64,000 nucleotides of DNA from positions 2,856,001-2,920,000 of the forward strand of contig NZ_CP059139.1 of the NCBI RefSeq assembly GCF_014109765.1. The letters run 5' to 3'. The DNA comes from Pseudomonas berkeleyensis. Its GTDB lineage: Bacteria > Pseudomonadota > Gammaproteobacteria > Pseudomonadales > Pseudomonadaceae. This document shows positions 52,442-64,000 of this stretch, piece after piece. The position numbers and the translations under genes were made by a program. The notes under the pieces are model-generated. The model did not search any database and was not told where the DNA came from. It saw only the letters and a list, made by a program, of their open reading frames with translations. The stretch's first letter is position 1; every line of letters starts with the position of its first letter.

Positions 52442-52804
52442 TTAACCGTCCTTCTCTATTTCACAGAGTAGCGGATGCTGGCTCTCTCGCGCGTACTGGT
52501 TGACCTGCATTGCCTTGGTCTCCGCAATATCGCGGGTGTAAACACCACACACCGCACGCCCTTCTGTATGGACGGCCAGCATGATCTTGGTCGCCAGCTC
52601 CCGATTCATGCCGAAAAAGGTTTCAAGCACTTCGACGACGAAATCCATCGGGGTGTAGTCGTCATTGAATAAGACCACCTTGTACATCGGTGGTGCCTGC
52701 AATGCTGGCTTGGATTCCTGAACAGCAACACCAGAGGAATCATCCTCATGCTCTGCCGGGCGATCCTGATTGAATGTTAGTCGAATCTGGCTACTTGCAT
52801 GCAT
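52442..52804 (-). CDS. clpS: ClpS adaptor
   Basis: ClpS binds N-terminal Leu, Phe, Tyr and Trp and hands the protein to ClpA. The 120-residue protein has a flexible N-terminal arm (1-35) and the core [20 protein letters not shown], including the Asn/Asp residues of the N-degron pocket. It lies upstream of clpA in the usual operon. Confidence 0.96.
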   Translation of the reverse strand: MHASSQIRLTFNQDRPAEHEDDSSGVAVQESKPALQAPPMYKVVLFNDDYTPMDFVVEVLETFFGMNRELATKIMLAVHTEGRAVCGVYTRDIAETKAMQVNQYARESQHPLLCEIEKDG

Positions 52805-53036
52805 GCTGAAATCAGAGGTTCAGGGCCGGGCGAACAGGGATGCTAGAGGGAGTTTGACTGAGTTCTCAGCCGTCCGCCGCATAGCCTTGACTATCGGCAA
52901 AAGGGTGTTACAACCAATGAATACCCTATTAGCGGGTATCAGGGGTTCCGCACTTTCGCCCAGCCTGGTCGGTTATCGTGCGGAATCGAAGTGGATGATA
53001 CTCCAGAGATGGAGTCCTTTGCAGAGGGATATCAGC

Positions 53037-53306
53037 ATGCTCAGCGGTAAGGTCAAGTGGTTCAACAACGCCAAAGGCTACGGATTCATCCTGGCCGACG
53101 GCCGAGATGAGGACCTGTTCGCCCACTACTCGGCCATCCAGATGGAAGGTTATAAAACGCTCAAAGCCGGCCAGCCGGTTCGCTTCGAGATCGTGCAAGG
53201 CCCCAAAGGCCTGCATGCGGTCAACATCAGTGCCGCCACCACCAGCCAGGAAGTTCCTGCCGCTGTATCGGTGCAACAGAACGCCGCGAGCACTGCCGAA
53301 GCCTGA
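53037..53306 (+). CDS. cspD: Cold-shock-domain protein CspD
   Basis: This 89-residue CSD protein has RNP1 KGYGFI and an RNP2-like LFAHYSAI, and ends with an alanine/valine-rich tail. E. coli CspD blocks replication initiation in stationary phase and is degraded by Lon. GAGGGAT precedes the ATG at 53037; the frame is open far upstream but unrelated. It is divergent from clpS, as in other gammaproteobacteria. Confidence 0.94.
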   Translation: MLSGKVKWFNNAKGYGFILADGRDEDLFAHYSAIQMEGYKTLKAGQPVRFEIVQGPKGLHAVNISAATTSQEVPAAVSVQQNAASTAEA

Positions 53307-53330
53307 TGATCCCCTGGCATATGCCATGAA

Positions 53331-53356
53331 AAAGGCCGGTCAATTGACCGGCCTTT
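53331..53356. terminator. Bidirectional terminator between cspD and icd
   Basis: AAAGGCCGGTCAA and TTGACCGGCCTTT form a 13-bp perfect palindrome with A- and T-runs at the ends, so it can end both convergent transcripts. Confidence 0.93.
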
Positions 53357-53377
53357 CTTTGTCGCCTTACCGCATTC

Positions 53378-54634
<1,257 letters not shown>

Positions 54635-54995
54635 GCTGGACTCCATCTTGTGGTTAGACAGTGTGCATCCCCGAGAGTAGCGCAAACCCAACGAGCGAGA
54701 CACATGTGCAAAGGTCTTATTCATCTGGGCATTCTGCGACGAGGTGCCGCAGTGATATACTGCTTAGGTGACTAACGAGTCATAAGGGGCGACCTGCCTG
54801 GAACCAGGTAGCAACCTCTTGAAACCGGTTGATGGCCACCACTGTCAGCCGGCTCGAACCGCTCGACACTCTACGGGTGCATCCAACATCACCGCGGCGA
54901 GTCCTCGACCCAGCTCCGCCACCATGGGGCTCAAGCGCCTACCCGCGCAGGTCGAGTTTCTATGCGCGCTCAGCAAAGAAGAGAGTTAACCCTAA
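54635..54995. promoter_or_regulatory. icd/idh divergent intergenic region
   Basis: This 361-base gap holds no convincing gene. For idh, TTCTGC (54732-54737) and TATACT (54756-54761), spaced by 18 bases, could be a sigma70-type promoter; that would give a leader of more than 200 bases. The leader contains a hairpin around ACCTGCCTGG-AA-CCAGGTAGC and GC-rich sequence. The promoter call is weak. Confidence 0.35.
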
Positions 54996-57224
<2,229 letters not shown>

Positions 57225-57240
57225 TAAAGGCTTCGACGTG

Positions 57241-57275
57241 AAAAGAACCCCGGCCTGGTGCCGGGGTTCTTTTTT
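57241..57275 (+). terminator. idh terminator
   Basis: AAAAGAACCCCGGC and GCCGGGGTTCTTTT form a 14-bp stem with a short loop and a T-run, just after the idh stop. Confidence 0.95.
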
Positions 57276-57345
57276 ATGGCGCAATGCTGAAAATGGCCCA
57301 GGCCATATCGGCACACCCGCACATCGTCCATCTGGAGCAACGGAA

Positions 57346-57783
57346 ATGGAGTGGCAACCCCATATCACCGTGGCCACGGTCATCGAAGACCAGGGCCGCT
57401 TTCTGTTCGTCGAAGAATTCAAAGCCAGCCGCCTGGTACTCAACCAACCAGCCGGGCACCTGGAAGCCAATGAATCGCTACGCGAGGCCGCGCTGCGCGA
57501 AACCCTCGAGGAAACGGGCTGGGATGTCGAGCTGACCGGCCTGCTCGGCATCTACCTTTACACGGCGCCGAGCAATGGCGTCACTTACCAACGCGTGTGC
57601 TTCAGCGCCCGCCCCGTGCACCACGACCCGCAGCGCGAGCTGGACACCGACATCAGCGGTATCAGCTGGCTAACCCGTGATGAACTGGCCGCTCAACCCG
57701 AGCGCTGGCGCAGCGAGCTGGTATTGCGTTGCGTGGACGACTACCTGGCCGGTATCAGCGGATCGCTGGAGCTGCTGCGATAA
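57346..57783 (+). CDS. nudJ: Nudix hydrolase NudJ
   Basis: This 145-residue phosphatase of the NudJ type has the Nudix box GHLEANESLREAALRETLEE followed by TGW. E. coli NudJ hydrolyses thiamine and nucleoside di/triphosphate bonds. ATG at 57346 starts MEWQPHITVATVIE, the family start. In P. aeruginosa and relatives, as I recall, the next gene is mnmA; here about 5.8 kb of mevalonate-type genes intervene. Confidence 0.93.
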   Translation: MEWQPHITVATVIEDQGRFLFVEEFKASRLVLNQPAGHLEANESLREAALRETLEETGWDVELTGLLGIYLYTAPSNGVTYQRVCFSARPVHHDPQRELDTDISGISWLTRDELAAQPERWRSELVLRCVDDYLAGISGSLELLR

Positions 57784-57839
57784 CACGGAGGCCTGTTGAC
57801 GCGGCAGCGCAATCGCACTGCCGTGATGAACCGCCCCGC

Positions 57840-59222
57840 TCACCTCAACAGAGCCAACATCGCCGGAACGCTCAGCACCGCCGTGTAGTACCCCATGAAT
57901 TGCACGCCGATATTGAAACCCAGGAAGCGCGCCAGGAAACCACCAAGCAAGCCGATGGTGACGACCACCAGTACCCCCAGCAGGCCGCCCTCCCAGATAC
58001 CCACGACCAGTGCCAACCCGATGAAGGTGGAAATCACCGCCTCGTGACTGATCTTGCGGAACACGAAGGACGCAGCCCGGTGAGCAAAGCTCATGGAAAA
58101 GGGATAGGCGATCAGGATGGCGATAACCACCGCCAACATGCCGTAGCCGAAGAACTCCCAGTAATTCAACAGATTGTGCAGGTTATTGACCTCGCCAGTC
58201 GCGCTATCCACGGTAAATCGCGGCGGCGCGTTGAACAGCGGCGCAGCTGGCCCTGCGGCTACCGGGCTGAGCGGTAGACCGAAGGCAATCAGGGGAATGA
58301 GCGCTTCCGCGATATAGGTCGATTCGGTTACGCCATTGCGCGCGGTAATCACGGTGGTCAGTCGCTCGTATGCCTGCTTGATACGTGCGCCGATCACCTC
58401 GCCCATGATCACGGTCATGGCCACTGGGCTGAAGACGAAGGTGGCACTGGTGACACTGGCAGCCATCGCGGTCATGCGCCTCTGGCGCTTGTTGATCACC
58501 CGCAACGGATTGGGAAAGTAGCCTTTCCAGCTTTTCATGTCCGGAGCCAGGGAAAAGACCCGAAACCCGTCACGGCGCATCTTCTCGCGCTCGACCGGCG
58601 CCAACAGCGAGAACAGTGAGGCAATCAGCGGTGCGACTGCAATACCGAGGAAATAGCTGACAGCCAGCTTGACGTCGTATTGAGCCGTCAGTGACTGCAA
58701 GGCAACGATGACCAGCACGAACGGCAGCAACGCCAGCACCGAGGCCCAGCGGCCAGCCGAAAAATAAGCGATGGCGAAGGCCGCACAGAGGAAAACCCAA
58801 GGCGCGAACTGCTTGATCACATCGCCGAATGGCGCCAGCAACACCGCGAACAGCACCGACAACGGTACGGCGATCAGAGCGGCCAGCGCGCCGCCAGTGA
58901 TCATCTTGCGCAAGGCCACGTGAGGCACGCCGAGCCGGCGCAAGTAGTTGGCGTCACCGATGAGCGCAGTCGCCATCGTGTCGCCGGGAATTCCCAGCAG
59001 AGCTGTCGGCACCGCGTGGGTCATATGCTTGGCGACCGCACCAGCCAGGAAGAAGGTGAGAATGCCGGCCGGCGGCGCCCCGAGCATCACGACCAACAGG
59101 GTAAGGGGAGCCAGGGTCGTGGTTTCATCGGTTCCTGAGACCAGGCCGATCGCAGAGAACAGCACCGCGCCGAACAAGCCAAGCGCCAAAGCCATCAGGA
59201 TTTCGTAGAGCAGCCCTTCCAT
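57840..59222 (-). CDS. TctA-like tripartite tricarboxylate transporter permease
   Basis: This roughly 460-residue inner-membrane protein has about ten to twelve spans. It keeps two TctA-type elements: a glycine-rich loop around AIGLVSGTDETTTLAPLTLL (in place of the classical PGLG motif) and HAVPTALLGIPGDTMATALI, matching the second family motif. It is coded after the HMG-CoA genes and the small two-span protein, so mevalonate or a related acid is the likely cargo (inference). No TctC-type binding protein is in the cluster. ATG at 59222 or GTG one codon earlier both fit the GGAGG. Confidence 0.85.
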   Translation of the reverse strand: MEGLLYEILMALALGLFGAVLFSAIGLVSGTDETTTLAPLTLLVVMLGAPPAGILTFFLAGAVAKHMTHAVPTALLGIPGDTMATALIGDANYLRRLGVPHVALRKMITGGALAALIAVPLSVLFAVLLAPFGDVIKQFAPWVFLCAAFAIAYFSAGRWASVLALLPFVLVIVALQSLTAQYDVKLAVSYFLGIAVAPLIASLFSLLAPVEREKMRRDGFRVFSLAPDMKSWKGYFPNPLRVINKRQRRMTAMAASVTSATFVFSPVAMTVIMGEVIGARIKQAYERLTTVITARNGVTESTYIAEALIPLIAFGLPLSPVAAGPAAPLFNAPPRFTVDSATGEVNNLHNLLNYWEFFGYGMLAVVIAILIAYPFSMSFAHRAASFVFRKISHEAVISTFIGLALVVGIWEGGLLGVLVVVTIGLLGGFLARFLGFNIGVQFMGYYTAVLSVPAMLALLR

Positions 59223-59755
59223 CACGAGCGCCCTCCGCTTGGTTGCAGGGACGCATGCGCATCCAGCCCGACGTCAGCCGCTGGCTCACGTGTAGCCTCC
59301 TCTCGGAGTTGGGCATCGCGAAATAGCTCGTAGAGGCCCAGATCGTGCAGCTCGGCAAGCACTTCGGGTGAGGTTTCCTCAAGGCGACCAAGGCTGCCGT
59401 ACTCCTTGAGCAGGTCATTGACCACCTGCTCACGAAACGCAGGATCTGCGACATGCTCGATCACATCCCTTTTTGGTTTGAACAAGATGGCACTGATCGT
59501 ACCGCCACCCAGGCAGCCCAGAATCCCGAACAACATGGCGTAGGCTCTGGCCATCTGCGTCGTATCCAGGATGCCGGCAAGAATCCATAGCGCCAGTGCA
59601 TAGGTACCGAGGCTGACGACGGAGCTGACAAGGATGGCCAGCACAAGGTGCCTGGCATCCACGGTGTCGCCCCACACCTCATAGAGGTTGCCCGTGTCGC
59701 GTATGACGTCGTCATTGGGCGGCGTTGCCGCCGATCTGGCAAGTTCTTGAGTCAT
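59222..59755 (-). CDS. Two-span membrane protein, likely permease partner
   Basis: This 177-residue protein has a soluble N-terminus (1-35), two spans (about 36-62 and 68-92, the second glycine-rich: FGILGCLGGGTISAILF), and a soluble C-terminal tail with LKEYGSLGRLEETSPEVLAE. It occupies the position of TctB but has only two spans rather than four, and no recognised domain. ATG at 59755 is chosen for the upstream GAGGGAC. It overlaps the permease start, implying coupled translation and a joint complex (inference). Confidence 0.75.
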   Translation of the reverse strand: MTQELARSAATPPNDDVIRDTGNLYEVWGDTVDARHLVLAILVSSVVSLGTYALALWILAGILDTTQMARAYAMLFGILGCLGGGTISAILFKPKRDVIEHVADPAFREQVVNDLLKEYGSLGRLEETSPEVLAELHDLGLYELFRDAQLREEATREPAADVGLDAHASLQPSGGRS

Positions 59756-59881
59756 GATGTCCCTCGCCCTCACGGGCTCTTGTTGTTATTGAGGAAGCAG
59801 TTGCCTGGACGACCGCGAAGCCGTCACTCATTGGTTATTGCTAGGCTGACAGGCGTCTCTACCGGCCCTCTGATGCGTTCA

Positions 59882-60790
59882 TCACTGATTGGACGCCCTG
59901 CTGCGCAAAGCAGTCGCCACCCGTGAGGCCGAGGCTTTGCCTAATGCCTTATCGATAAAGGCCCCTGCTTCGAGCAGTGCAGGAAGATCCACACCGGTCG
60001 CCACTCCCTGGCCCTGGAACAGGTAGACCAACTCTTCGGTTGCCACGTTGCCAGTGGCGCCTGGTGAGTAAGGGCAACCGCCCAGCCCGGAAATCGAGCT
60101 GTCGAACACCCGCACACCAGCCTCCAGAGCAGCCTGGACGTTGGCGACTGCCATGCCGTAGGTGTCATGAAAGTGCCCGGCCAACGCCGTGATAGGCACC
60201 TCGCTGGCGCAGGCCTCCACGAGCCGCCTGGTGCTACCTGGTGTACCTCTGCCGATGGTGTCGCCCAGGCTGATCTCGTAGCAGCCCATGGCATACAGCT
60301 CACGGGCGACTCGAACCACATCGACCACCGGCACATCACCGCTGAACGGGCAACCCAGCACGCAGGAAACGTAGCCACGTACCGCTACGCCCTGCTCTGC
60401 GGCTTTGGCAAGCACAGGCTGGAAGCGCTGCAGGCTTTCATCGATGGAACAGTTGATGTTCTTCTGCGAGAACGCCTCGGATGCCGCCGCGAACACGGCG
60501 ACCTCCCGGCAATCGACCTCCAGCGCAGCATCCAGCCCCTTGAGGTTAGGAACCAGCGCCGTGTAGGTAACCCCTGGGCGCCGTCCAAGTCGTCGCAGTA
60601 CCTCATCGGAGCCGGCCATCTGCGGAACCCAGCGCGGCGAGACGAAAGCACCTGCCTCCAGGGTTCGCAATCCAGCTGCGGCCAGACGCTCGATCAGCTC
60701 CACGCGTATCTCCACTGGTAGCGCCTGGGCCTCGTTCTGCAGGCCGTCACGTGCACCGACCTCGACCAGCTTCACTGCATCCATGGTCAT
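59882..60790 (-). CDS. mvaB: Hydroxymethylglutaryl-CoA lyase
   Basis: This 302-residue TIM-barrel enzyme cleaves HMG-CoA to acetyl-CoA and acetoacetate. It shows [10 protein letters not shown] (catalytic Arg and metal Asp), [11 protein letters not shown] (metal His206/His208), and the signature [20 protein letters not shown] with catalytic Cys239. Its ATG overlaps the stop of HMG-CoA reductase by ATGA, so the two steps are translationally coupled. Another ATG two codons on is possible. The operon order matches mvaAB of P. mevalonii. Confidence 0.95.
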   Translation of the reverse strand: MTMDAVKLVEVGARDGLQNEAQALPVEIRVELIERLAAAGLRTLEAGAFVSPRWVPQMAGSDEVLRRLGRRPGVTYTALVPNLKGLDAALEVDCREVAVFAAASEAFSQKNINCSIDESLQRFQPVLAKAAEQGVAVRGYVSCVLGCPFSGDVPVVDVVRVARELYAMGCYEISLGDTIGRGTPGSTRRLVEACASEVPITALAGHFHDTYGMAVANVQAALEAGVRVFDSSISGLGGCPYSPGATGNVATEELVYLFQGQGVATGVDLPALLEAGAFIDKALGKASASRVATALRSRASNQ

Positions 60791-62073
60791 TGCCCACGCT
60801 TCTCGCGCAGCAGAACCTCCGCGCGGTCAGCACGTACATCTCGCGCCTCGACCATCAGCTTGACCAGCCAGTCAACCTCATCGCCACGAGCGCCAGCCGA
60901 CAGGGCGACATTGCGCGCATGCAAGGCCATGTGGCCGCGCTGAATGCCTTCGGTGGCCAGGGCACGCAAAGCCCCGAGGTTTTGCGCCAAGCCCACGGCG
61001 ACCGCTATTTCGCCCAGTTCCTGCGCGCTCTTCACACCAAGAATGCGCAGCGACAACTGCGCCAGGGGATGCGTCTTGGTAGCGCCCCCCACCAACCCCA
61101 GCGGCATGGGCATTTCAATCGTGCCGACCAGGTGGCCTTGGCTGTCCTTCTCCCAGGTGGTCAGGGAGCCGTAGTGACCATTGCGACAGGCATAGGCATG
61201 GGCGCCAGCTTCCACCGCTCGCCAGTCATTACCGGTGGCCACCACCAATGGATCGATGCCATTCATGATGCCCTTGTTGTGCGTGGCAGCTCGGTAAGGG
61301 TCGATAGCCGCAAAGGTATAGGCATCTATCACCCCCTCGATGACCTCTGCCCCTTTGTACTCTGGCGTGTCCAGATGCTCCGGCGCGATGCGCACCTGGG
61401 CGCGAGCCAAGCGCAGATCGGCGAGGTTGGAAAGAATGCGCAAACGCACCTTGCCTCCCGTGAGCTGCTCCATCAACGGCGCCACCGCCTCCGCCATGGT
61501 ATTGACCGTATTCGCCCCCATGGCATCGCGCACGTCGACGATCAGGTGAGCCACCAGCATCGGCCCTCGCGGGCTGTCGATGAAGGTGTGCACTTCGATA
61601 TCGCGACAACCGCCACCCAGGCTGTTCAGCAACTGATCCTTGCTGTTGGCCAGGGCGATGATCTCTTCCTTGCTGCGCAACAGGCTGAGCCGCGCATTGC
61701 AGGGATCGCTGACACCGATGATCTGTACCTGAGCACGCATCAATGGCGCACTGCTGGAAGTCTGGAAACCACCGGATTGACGGGCCAGCTTGGCCATGAA
61801 CGAAGCCGCGGCAACCACCGAAGGCTCCTCCACCACCAGCGGAATCACTACATCCCTGCCGTTGATGTGAAAGTTGCTCGCCAGTGCGTAGGGTAACTCG
61901 AACGTGCCAACCACGTTCTCGATCATGCCGTCGGCGATTTCAATTGGCAGGGCACCGGCATCACGTAGAAGAGCGAAGTCCTCGACAGGCAGACCGAGCA
62001 ATTGCTGAACGTAGTCGAGACGTTTCGAGGGCGACAGATTGCGGAAATTGGGCAGGCGGGAGTCGATAGACAT
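60787..62073 (-). CDS. mvaA: Degradative HMG-CoA reductase (class II)
   Basis: This 428-residue enzyme oxidises mevalonate plus CoA to HMG-CoA with 2 NAD+. Its length equals that of P. mevalonii MvaA, and the catalytic residues fall at the same numbers: Glu83 (VEEPS), Lys267 (HNKGIMNG), Asp283 ([10 protein letters not shown]) and His381 (QRGHMALH). Asp146 in [13 protein letters not shown] fits the NAD rather than NADP preference of the degradative enzyme. It leads the minus-strand cassette, divergent from a MocR-type regulator. Confidence 0.95.
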   Translation of the reverse strand: MSIDSRLPNFRNLSPSKRLDYVQQLLGLPVEDFALLRDAGALPIEIADGMIENVVGTFELPYALASNFHINGRDVVIPLVVEEPSVVAAASFMAKLARQSGGFQTSSSAPLMRAQVQIIGVSDPCNARLSLLRSKEEIIALANSKDQLLNSLGGGCRDIEVHTFIDSPRGPMLVAHLIVDVRDAMGANTVNTMAEAVAPLMEQLTGGKVRLRILSNLADLRLARAQVRIAPEHLDTPEYKGAEVIEGVIDAYTFAAIDPYRAATHNKGIMNGIDPLVVATGNDWRAVEAGAHAYACRNGHYGSLTTWEKDSQGHLVGTIEMPMPLGLVGGATKTHPLAQLSLRILGVKSAQELGEIAVAVGLAQNLGALRALATEGIQRGHMALHARNVALSAGARGDEVDWLVKLMVEARDVRADRAEVLLREKRGQ

Positions 62074-62123
62074 GGGGGGCTCTCTTGGAGTCGTTTGTTC
62101 TTGGTTGGGGGAACACTATCCTC

Positions 62124-62176
62124 ACTGTATCCATGAAAGAAGGTACAGTTTGCTCAGACACTTACTTCATGTACCC
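62124..62176. promoter_or_regulatory. Candidate operator between mvaA and the MocR gene
   Basis: The 117-base divergent spacer contains ACTGTA (62124-62129) mirrored by TACAGT (62144-62149), plus TGTATCC (62126-62132), its inverted form GGTACA (62142-62147), and TGTACCC (62170-62176). Such repeated half-sites between a MocR-type gene and its target operon fit the known binding mode of that family. No clear promoter boxes are assigned. Confidence 0.5.
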
Positions 62177-62190
62177 ACGACCTTTTCGCC

Positions 62191-63576
62191 ATGCCCAAAC
62201 AAACCCTTGCGCAAAAAGTTGCTGACGCAATTGCCAGGCAGATCGCCGAAGGCGCCCTGCTGGAAGGCAACAAACTGCCATCGCTGCGCGAGTACATGCG
62301 CCTGCATGGGTACTCCAAGAACACCGTGATCACTGCCTACGAACACCTGGCATCACAGGGACTGGTAGAGGCTCGGCACGGCAAGGGCTTCTTCGTCTGC
62401 AAGAACCTGAAAGTCCGCACGGAGGATGACGATTCACAGCCTTACACCCGAGCGCTGGATACCATCTGGATGATGCGTCAGCAGTTCGTGCGCGACCCTG
62501 GCCACTCGCACCTGGGCGAGGGATTTCCACCGATTGAATGGCTGATGGATATGCGCCTGGACAAATTCCATCGGCAAGTGGTGCGCGGCGGGGTTTCAAC
62601 CCTGTTTCGCTACGGAACACGACTGGGCAACCCCGACCTGCGCCAGCGCCTGGTACAGAAACTGGCGGACTACCAGATTGCCGTTTCGCAACGGCAACTG
62701 GTGACCACCCTGGGCGCCAACCACGGCATGGATCTGATCATCCGTCGCTACGTGATGCCTGGCGACACGGTTCTGGTTGAGGATCCGGGCTACTACCCAT
62801 TGTTCGGAAAGCTGCAACTGCAAGGGGCACGCATGCTCGGCATTCCACGGGAAGCCGATGGCCCGGATCTGGATGCGCTGGAACACGCTCTGAAAAAACA
62901 CAGGCCCAAGCTGTTCTTCCTTCAATCCGTGGGCCATAACCCGACCGGCTCCGACCTCTCACCAGCCAAGGCGCACCATCTGCTGCAGATAGCAGAAGCG
63001 CATGATCTTCTGCTGGTGGAAAACGACGCCATGGCCGACTTCAAACCCAGTTCTGCGATAAAACTGACGGCTCTGGATCAGTCCGAACGCACCCTTTATC
63101 TGGGCAGCTTTTCCAAATCGATTTCCGCCGCCTTGCGTGTCGGCTTCATCGCCGGCAGCAAGAAACGCATCGAGGAACTGGCCGATCTGAAGATGCTGCT
63201 GCACAACAGTGGCGCCGAGTACAGTGAACGTACCATCGACGTGATCCTCGCCGAAGGGCACTTCCTGCGCCACCTGTCGCGCCTTCAGGAGCGCTTGCGG
63301 GCCGCCACCAAGCGCGGCCTGGAAGTGCTCGATGGACTGGGCGCAGAGGTGTTCTGCCGGCCCGAACAGAGCCTCTATCTGTGGGCCCGCTTTCCTGGCG
63401 CCGACGACGCCAACATCCTTACCCGCCAGTGCCTGAGCCAGGGCGTGATGCTTGCTCCGGGCTCGATTTTCGCGGTCGACCGACAGATGCCCGTGGCCTG
63501 GACGCGGCTCAATGTCGCCTACCTGGATGACCCGGCCTTTCGCCGCAGCCTGACGCACCTGGGGCTTGCGCGATAA
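62191..63576 (+). CDS. MocR-type (GntR/aminotransferase) transcription regulator
   Basis: This 461-residue protein has an N-terminal winged-helix domain (1-75: KLPSLREYMRLHGYSKNTVI, HGKGFFVC) and an aminotransferase-fold effector domain with HNPTGSD (249-255), an Asp in VENDAMADF, and PLP lysine Lys309 in GSFSKSIS. MocR proteins such as GabR and PdxR use the PLP domain as sensor, not catalyst. Its divergent position suggests it controls the mevalonate cassette (inference). The PLP-linked ligand would be unusual for mevalonate. Confidence 0.9.
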   Translation: MPKQTLAQKVADAIARQIAEGALLEGNKLPSLREYMRLHGYSKNTVITAYEHLASQGLVEARHGKGFFVCKNLKVRTEDDDSQPYTRALDTIWMMRQQFVRDPGHSHLGEGFPPIEWLMDMRLDKFHRQVVRGGVSTLFRYGTRLGNPDLRQRLVQKLADYQIAVSQRQLVTTLGANHGMDLIIRRYVMPGDTVLVEDPGYYPLFGKLQLQGARMLGIPREADGPDLDALEHALKKHRPKLFFLQSVGHNPTGSDLSPAKAHHLLQIAEAHDLLLVENDAMADFKPSSAIKLTALDQSERTLYLGSFSKSISAALRVGFIAGSKKRIEELADLKMLLHNSGAEYSERTIDVILAEGHFLRHLSRLQERLRAATKRGLEVLDGLGAEVFCRPEQSLYLWARFPGADDANILTRQCLSQGVMLAPGSIFAVDRQMPVAWTRLNVAYLDDPAFRRSLTHLGLAR

Positions 63577-63628
63577 GAACCACAGCCGCTATAGCCCGTG
63601 CACTGAACGGGCGGAGGCTTTCTGGTAG

Positions 63629-64000
<372 letters not shown>

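Noticed and set aside
62191..63576. Catalytic aminotransferase instead of regulator
   Set aside because: The N-terminal winged-helix domain and divergent position fit the MocR regulators better than a stand-alone enzyme.

Overview
This 64 kb window is chromosomal DNA of a Pseudomonas species. GC content and coding density are high throughout. The run gacA-uvrC-pgsA-tRNAs, tusDCBE, cysG, serS, crcB, rarA, lolA, ftsK, trxB, aat, bpt, infA, clpA, clpS, cspD, icd, idh, nudJ and mnmA follows, from memory, the gene order of the Pseudomonas core chromosome. The short repeats built on GGTGCGC/GCGCACC and the general gene content suggest the P. mendocina/oleovorans side of the genus; that placement is an inference. 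I see no prophage, insertion sequence, CRISPR array or rRNA.

Region 1 (1-20.2 kb) is a stress and storage-carbohydrate block. A minus-strand operon glgE-treS/maltokinase-glgB makes and branches alpha-glucan from trehalose/maltose through maltose-1-phosphate. It is followed by small stress-type genes: an MgtC-like membrane protein, a Rho-N/SAP-like small protein, a metallothionein, a DUF2892-type protein, a zinc alcohol dehydrogenase, a YbdK-type carboxylate-amine ligase, a heme-oxygenase-like diiron oxidase coupled to a methyltransferase, a hemerythrin, two KGG-repeat proteins, a short-chain dehydrogenase, a first galU and a DUF421 pair. Two of these genes (the KGG proteins) are only about 55 codons long.

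Region 2 (20.2-27.9 kb) is metabolic: an exported-looking malate:quinone oxidoreductase, two VOC proteins, a TRIC-type membrane protein, glutathione reductase, and ugd with a second galU, which together supply UDP-glucose and UDP-glucuronate. Region 3 (27.9-31.0 kb) is accessory. It holds a Fic protein, a TerB/BRCT protein and two unknown small proteins lying against a tRNA-Leu/Cys/Gly cluster.

Region 4 (31.0-57.8 kb) is core housekeeping: phospholipid synthesis, DNA repair, the GacA regulator, tRNA 2-thiolation (tus), siroheme, seryl-tRNA synthetase, chromosome segregation, lipoprotein carriage, the whole N-degron output pathway (aat, bpt, clpS, clpA), and two unrelated isocitrate dehydrogenases side by side.

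Region 5 (57.8-63.6 kb) is the most striking part. A compact cassette sits between nudJ and mnmA, two genes that I expect to be neighbours in other pseudomonads. It encodes a degradative (class II) HMG-CoA reductase, HMG-CoA lyase, a small two-helix membrane protein and a TctA-like permease in one operon, with a divergent MocR-type regulator. Together these read as a self-contained mevalonate uptake and catabolism system that would deliver acetyl-CoA and acetoacetate. The permease, its small partner and the MocR regulator are, as far as I know, not described parts of mevalonate catabolism.
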